Shown here piece after piece: positions 6,750 through 9,379 of a stretch of DNA of 9,379 nucleotides; the first letter of the stretch is position 1, and every line of letters begins with the position of its first letter. The translations under genes and the position numbers were made by a program. Under the pieces are notes generated by a model. It was not told where the DNA came from. It did no database searches and saw only the letters and a program-made list of their open reading frames with translations. Origin of the DNA: Dehalococcoidales bacterium (GTDB taxonomy: Bacteria; Chloroflexota; Dehalococcoidia; Dehalococcoidales; UBA5760); contig JAGYOC010000277.1 of the NCBI GenBank assembly GCA_018399795.1, forward strand, positions 1 to 9,379, read 5' to 3'.

Positions 6750-6809
6750 ATTGCATAATATATACTGTAAGCAACCAAAACCTTAGTTTTCACATAAAAT
6801 GGTTTCAAT

Positions 6810-8081
6810 ATGGGTAAAACATTATCAGAGAAAATACTGAGCCTCAGGTCCGGGACTGAAGCCTTAGCGGGAAACATCATCATAGCTGAAGTGTCCCTGG
6901 TTTTCTTCCAGGATACTACCGGGCCGCTAGCCCTACGGCAGTTCCAATCTGCCGATTTTGCTCATCCAGCAGCTTCAACCAGGGCCGCTTTTTTCTTGGA
7001 CCATGCTGCTCCAAGCCCGAACCGTGAGCTTTCCAATGACCATTCTTTCATCCGTAGCTTTGCACGCGAAAATGACAGCCTGCTCTATGACGTTGGTGAT
7101 GGCGTCTGTCACCAGATAGTGGCCGAATCCCTGGCCAAGCCCGGGGATCTAATTCTGGGCACCGATTCCCACACGGTGACTGCTGGCGGAATAGGAGCCT
7201 TTGCCTGCGGAATGGGTTCAACGGATGGCGCGGTTGCCCTGGGACTTGGCAAGACGTGGTTGCGGGTACCGGAAACTATCCTTGTCACGCTGTCAGGAAG
7301 GTTTGCACAGGGTGTATCCGCCAAGGACCTCATCATATATCTCATTGGAAAGATCGGTGCTGATGGAGCTACCTATAAGGCGCTTGAATTTTCTGGCGAT
7401 ACCGTTGGAACAATGGCCATATCGGAGCGCCTGACCATTGCCAACATGTCCGTGGAGGCAGGGGCAAAGGCCGGTATTTTCCCATCCGATGAAAATACAA
7501 GAGACTATCTGGAGAAACAGGGCCGCGGCAGTGACTACAAAAGGCTTGTGCCGGATGATACGGCAGAGTACGAGCAGACCATTGCCATCAACACCGACCA
7601 GCTTGAGCCGATGATATCGATTCCGCATTCGGTAGATAGTACGGCCAGAGCAAAGGATATGGAAGGAACTCCCATCCAGCAGGTTGTAATCGGTACCTGT
7701 ACCAACGGACGTCTTGATGATATCGCTATAGCAGCCAGAATTTTAAAGGGCAAATACCGCAATCCCAGTACCAGACTGGTAATCGCCCCGGCTTCAAGAA
7801 GAATACTTCTTGAAGCCATCGAAGCAGGCCATATAAAGTCACTGCTCGACGCAGGAGCGGTAGTTCTCCCACCGGGCTGCGGGCCGTGTCTCGGGCTTCA
7901 TCAAGGTGTCCTTGCCTCAGGAGAAAACTGCCTCTCAACCGCCAACCGGAATTTCAAGGGAAGGATGGGAAATCCCGAGGCCTTCATATATTTGGGCAGC
8001 CCGGCTACCGCTGCCGCTACAGCCCTGACGGGCAGGATCACAGACCCCAGAGATATTCTATCGGATGCGGAGGGGAGATAA
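6810..8081 (+). CDS. Aconitase-superfamily dehydratase large subunit (LeuC/HacA type)
   Basis: This is the catalytic [4Fe-4S] subunit of a two-subunit hydro-lyase that isomerises a 2-hydroxy acid through its enoic acid. It has 423 residues, full length for the short archaeal-type LeuC/homoaconitase class (E. coli LeuC is about 466). Seen directly: MGKTLSEKILSLRSG start, FLDHAAPSPN (active-site His region), GTDSHTVTAGGIGAFACGMGSTD, and the cluster ligands Cys297 in GTCTNGR and Cys357/Cys360 in PPGCGPCLGLH. The ATG at 6810 lacks a clear Shine-Dalgarno sequence. The small subunit follows after 5 bases and an isocitrate-type dehydrogenase comes next. Generic annotation would be 3-isopropylmalate dehydratase. 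I leave the symbol blank because the partner genes point to aconitate or homoaconitate as the substrate. The family assignment is certain; the substrate is not. Confidence 0.93.
   Translation: MGKTLSEKILSLRSGTEALAGNIIIAEVSLVFFQDTTGPLALRQFQSADFAHPAASTRAAFFLDHAAPSPNRELSNDHSFIRSFARENDSLLYDVGDGVCHQIVAESLAKPGDLILGTDSHTVTAGGIGAFACGMGSTDGAVALGLGKTWLRVPETILVTLSGRFAQGVSAKDLIIYLIGKIGADGATYKALEFSGDTVGTMAISERLTIANMSVEAGAKAGIFPSDENTRDYLEKQGRGSDYKRLVPDDTAEYEQTIAINTDQLEPMISIPHSVDSTARAKDMEGTPIQQVVIGTCTNGRLDDIAIAARILKGKYRNPSTRLVIAPASRRILLEAIEAGHIKSLLDAGAVVLPPGCGPCLGLHQGVLASGENCLSTANRNFKGRMGNPEAFIYLGSPATAAATALTGRITDPRDILSDAEGR
8069..8077 (+). promoter_or_regulatory. Ribosome binding site for the TTG-started small subunit
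   Basis: GGAGGGGAG overlaps the last codons of the large-subunit gene and lies 9 bases before TTG 8087. It is the main reason for choosing this start, and it couples translation of the two subunits. Confidence 0.6.
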
Positions 8082-8086
8082 ATACT

Positions 8087-8593
8087 TTGCATAGAGGGCG
8101 CGTTTTTAAATTTGGATCCGGAATTTCGACCGACCAGATTATTCCGGGGCGTTACGCTTACCTGAGGAGCAATCTACCCGAACTGGTCAAGCACGCCATG
8201 GAGGATGCTGACCCCACATTCGTAGAAAGGGTGCACAAGGGAGATATTATTGTTGCAGGAAGCAATTTCGGGCTGGGTTCCAGCCGTGAGCACGCCCCCC
8301 TGGTTATAAAAATGGCCGGCATACAGGCAATACTGGCAAAATCCGTGGCAAGGATATTTTTTCGAAACTCAATCAACCTGGGGCTTCCCATACTACTATG
8401 TGATACCGATACGATAAACGACGGTGACGAACTGGAAATAAACTTCCGAAAGTCCACCGTATCTGATATAACTACCGGAATTCAGATAACCTTCAACCCC
8501 ATACCCGACATAATGCTTCGAATTCTCGATGAGGGTGGGCTTCTACCCTACCTGAAAAAATATGGTGATTTTCGTCTGAATCCGGGTATTTAA
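8087..8593 (+). CDS. Aconitase-superfamily dehydratase small subunit (LeuD/HacB type)
   Basis: This swivel-domain subunit completes the active site of the preceding large subunit. With the TTG start it has 168 residues, matching archaeal-type small subunits of about 160-170. Seen directly: GRVFKFGSGISTDQIIPGRY at the N-terminus, the specificity loop YLRS at 25-28, and the substrate-binding GLGSSREHAPLVI at about 62-74, then AKSVARIFFRNSINLGLP. No ATG exists near the expected start. The open frame extends upstream into the large-subunit gene, but that part does not resemble the family, and TTG 8087 has a ribosome site. Known from methanogen enzymes: Arg in this loop (YLRT) marks homoaconitase, whereas isopropylmalate isomerase has YLVY- or Lys-type loops. 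Arg27 here therefore suggests a substrate with a gamma-carboxylate (aconitate or homoaconitate). This is inference from one loop. Confidence 0.92.
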   Translation: MHRGRVFKFGSGISTDQIIPGRYAYLRSNLPELVKHAMEDADPTFVERVHKGDIIVAGSNFGLGSSREHAPLVIKMAGIQAILAKSVARIFFRNSINLGLPILLCDTDTINDGDELEINFRKSTVSDITTGIQITFNPIPDIMLRILDEGGLLPYLKKYGDFRLNPGI

Positions 8594-8612
8594 ATGGAAA
8601 TGGAGCACATTT

Positions 8613-9379
8613 ATGGCATATCATATTACCCTTATTCCGGGTGACGGCATAGGGCCAGAGATTACGGAAGCAACTGTAGATGTACTTGCAGCCACAGGGG
8701 TAAACTTTGAATGGGAGTCAGTACTTGTTGGGGCAGACGCGCAAGAAAAACTTGGCAATGTCCTGCCTGACTCAGTTTTTGCATCAATAAGAAAAAACCG
8801 CCTGGCCCTCAAAGGTCCGGTCACCACACCGGTCGGGTCCGGTTTTCGCAGCGTCAACGTTGCCCTTCGCAAGGGGCTGGAACTATACGCATGTTTGCGT
8901 CCCTGCAAATCCTACCAGGGTGCTCCTTCCAGATACCACGATATCGATTTAGTGATAGTTCGTGAGAATATGGAAGACCTCTACAGCGGTATAGAATTTG
9001 AGAAGGGCAGCCCTGAAGCCGAAACTTTGATCGAGCTCATCGCGGCAACAAAGGGGGAGGTGGTAAGACACGATGCTGGTTTCAGTATCAAGGTTATTTC
9101 CGAGATGAACAGCAGGAGAATTGTCCGCTTTGCCTTCGAATATGCTCGCTCGAACCATCGCAAAAAGGTAACTGCAGTTCATAAAGCCAACATTATGAAG
9201 TTTTCCGACGGGCTTTTTATCTCAACAGCTCGCGATGTTGCTGGAGAATACCCTGAAATAGAGTTTGATGAACGTATCGTAGACAATATGAATATGCAAC
9301 TGGTACAGAAACCGAACGAGTTCGATGTCATAGTGGCCCCCAATCTTTATGGAGATTTGCTCTCTGACCTCTGTGCTGG
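8613..9379 (+). CDS. Isocitrate/homoisocitrate-type NAD(P) dehydrogenase (partial, 3' cut)
   Basis: This decarboxylating dehydrogenase belongs to the isocitrate/isopropylmalate dehydrogenase family. There are 255 residues to the window edge, of about 330-360. The ATG at 8613 has GGAG at 8602-8605, 7 bases upstream. Seen directly: LIPGDGIGPEIT at the N-terminus, KGPVTTPVGSGFRSVNVALRK (Ser80, Asn82, Arg86), Arg96 in LRPCKSY, REN with Arg117, DLYSGIE with Tyr124, catalytic Lys191 in VHKANIMK, and metal-binding Asp224, Asp248 and Asp252 (NLYGDLLSD). The SxNxxLRK segment is the isocitrate-type substrate motif; isopropylmalate dehydrogenases have a different sequence there. It resembles NAD-dependent IDH3-like enzymes, but the adenosine-binding residues that set NAD or NADP use lie beyond the edge. 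It starts 19 bases after the small subunit, in one operon. Homoisocitrate dehydrogenase is the main alternative. Confidence 0.9.
   Translation, partial: MAYHITLIPGDGIGPEITEATVDVLAATGVNFEWESVLVGADAQEKLGNVLPDSVFASIRKNRLALKGPVTTPVGSGFRSVNVALRKGLELYACLRPCKSYQGAPSRYHDIDLVIVRENMEDLYSGIEFEKGSPEAETLIELIAATKGEVVRHDAGFSIKVISEMNSRRIVRFAFEYARSNHRKKVTAVHKANIMKFSDGLFISTARDVAGEYPEIEFDERIVDNMNMQLVQKPNEFDVIVAPNLYGDLLSDLCA

Larger units (their letters stand above)
6487..6809. other. Divergent AT-rich intergenic region with nested inverted repeats
   Basis: The 323 bases between the LOG gene and the aconitase-type operon contain no gene I can support. The left part holds the LOG promoter candidate. The right part (6633-6776) holds three nested inverted repeats described separately. 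A weak plus-strand promoter match, TTGCGC (6635-6640) then 17 bases then TAGAAT (6658-6663), would start transcription near 6670. I see no T-box or other known leucine-linked leader. Confidence 0.55.

Noticed and set aside
6487..6809. T-box or leucine attenuator ahead of the leuC-like gene
   Set aside because: I see no T-box consensus, no run of leucine codons in a leader peptide, and no U-tract terminator.
7886..8086. Longer N-terminus for the small subunit
   Set aside because: The extra 67 codons overlap the large-subunit gene out of frame and do not resemble any LeuD N-terminus. A ribosome site supports TTG 8087.
8613..9379. 3-isopropylmalate dehydrogenase (leuB)
   Set aside because: The substrate motif is the isocitrate-type SVNVALRK after TTPVGSGFR, not the Leu/Glu-bearing pattern of isopropylmalate dehydrogenases.

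Overview
The window is ordinary bacterial chromosome of moderate GC. It most resembles anaerobic Chloroflexota of the Dehalococcoidia type. That placement is inferred from gene content: a lipoprotein solute-binding protein with a Thr-Pro-Glu-Pro linker, a short archaeal-style LeuC/LeuD pair followed by an isocitrate-type dehydrogenase, and frequent GTG/TTG starts. No rRNA or other phylogenetic marker is present. I see no mobile element, CRISPR array, tRNA or rRNA.

Layout. (1) Positions 1-3184, minus strand: a branched-chain-amino-acid-type (HAAT) ABC importer operon read livK-like -> livH -> livM. It has a strong hairpin between the binding-protein gene and the permeases, and livM runs off the left edge. 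(2) Positions 3185-3660: a divergent non-coding region with promoter-like elements on both strands. (3) Positions 3661-4239, plus strand: a compact rhomboid intramembrane serine protease, ending in a hairpin that could terminate transcription in both directions. (4) Positions 4299-6486, minus strand: a probable two-gene unit. A LOG-family nucleotide phosphoribohydrolase is transcribed first, followed by a beta-CASP metallo-beta-lactamase ribonuclease of the bacterial CPSF73/TTHA0252 type. (5) Positions 6487-6809: a second divergent AT-rich region that holds nested inverted repeats. (6) Positions 6810-9379, plus strand: an operon of aconitase-superfamily large subunit, small subunit and a decarboxylating dehydrogenase cut by the right edge.

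Functionally, the left operon imports an unidentified small organic solute. The right operon would convert an aconitate-like 2-hydroxy acid to its isomer and then oxidatively decarboxylate it. The large and small subunits would normally be labelled leuC/leuD. However, the small-subunit specificity loop reads YLRS (Arg, as in homoaconitase YLRT) and the dehydrogenase carries an isocitrate-type SVNVALRK motif. The operon may therefore act on tricarboxylates (citrate to isocitrate to 2-oxoglutarate, or a homologue) rather than in leucine synthesis. This is the most interesting point in the window; I found no clearly novel multi-gene system.
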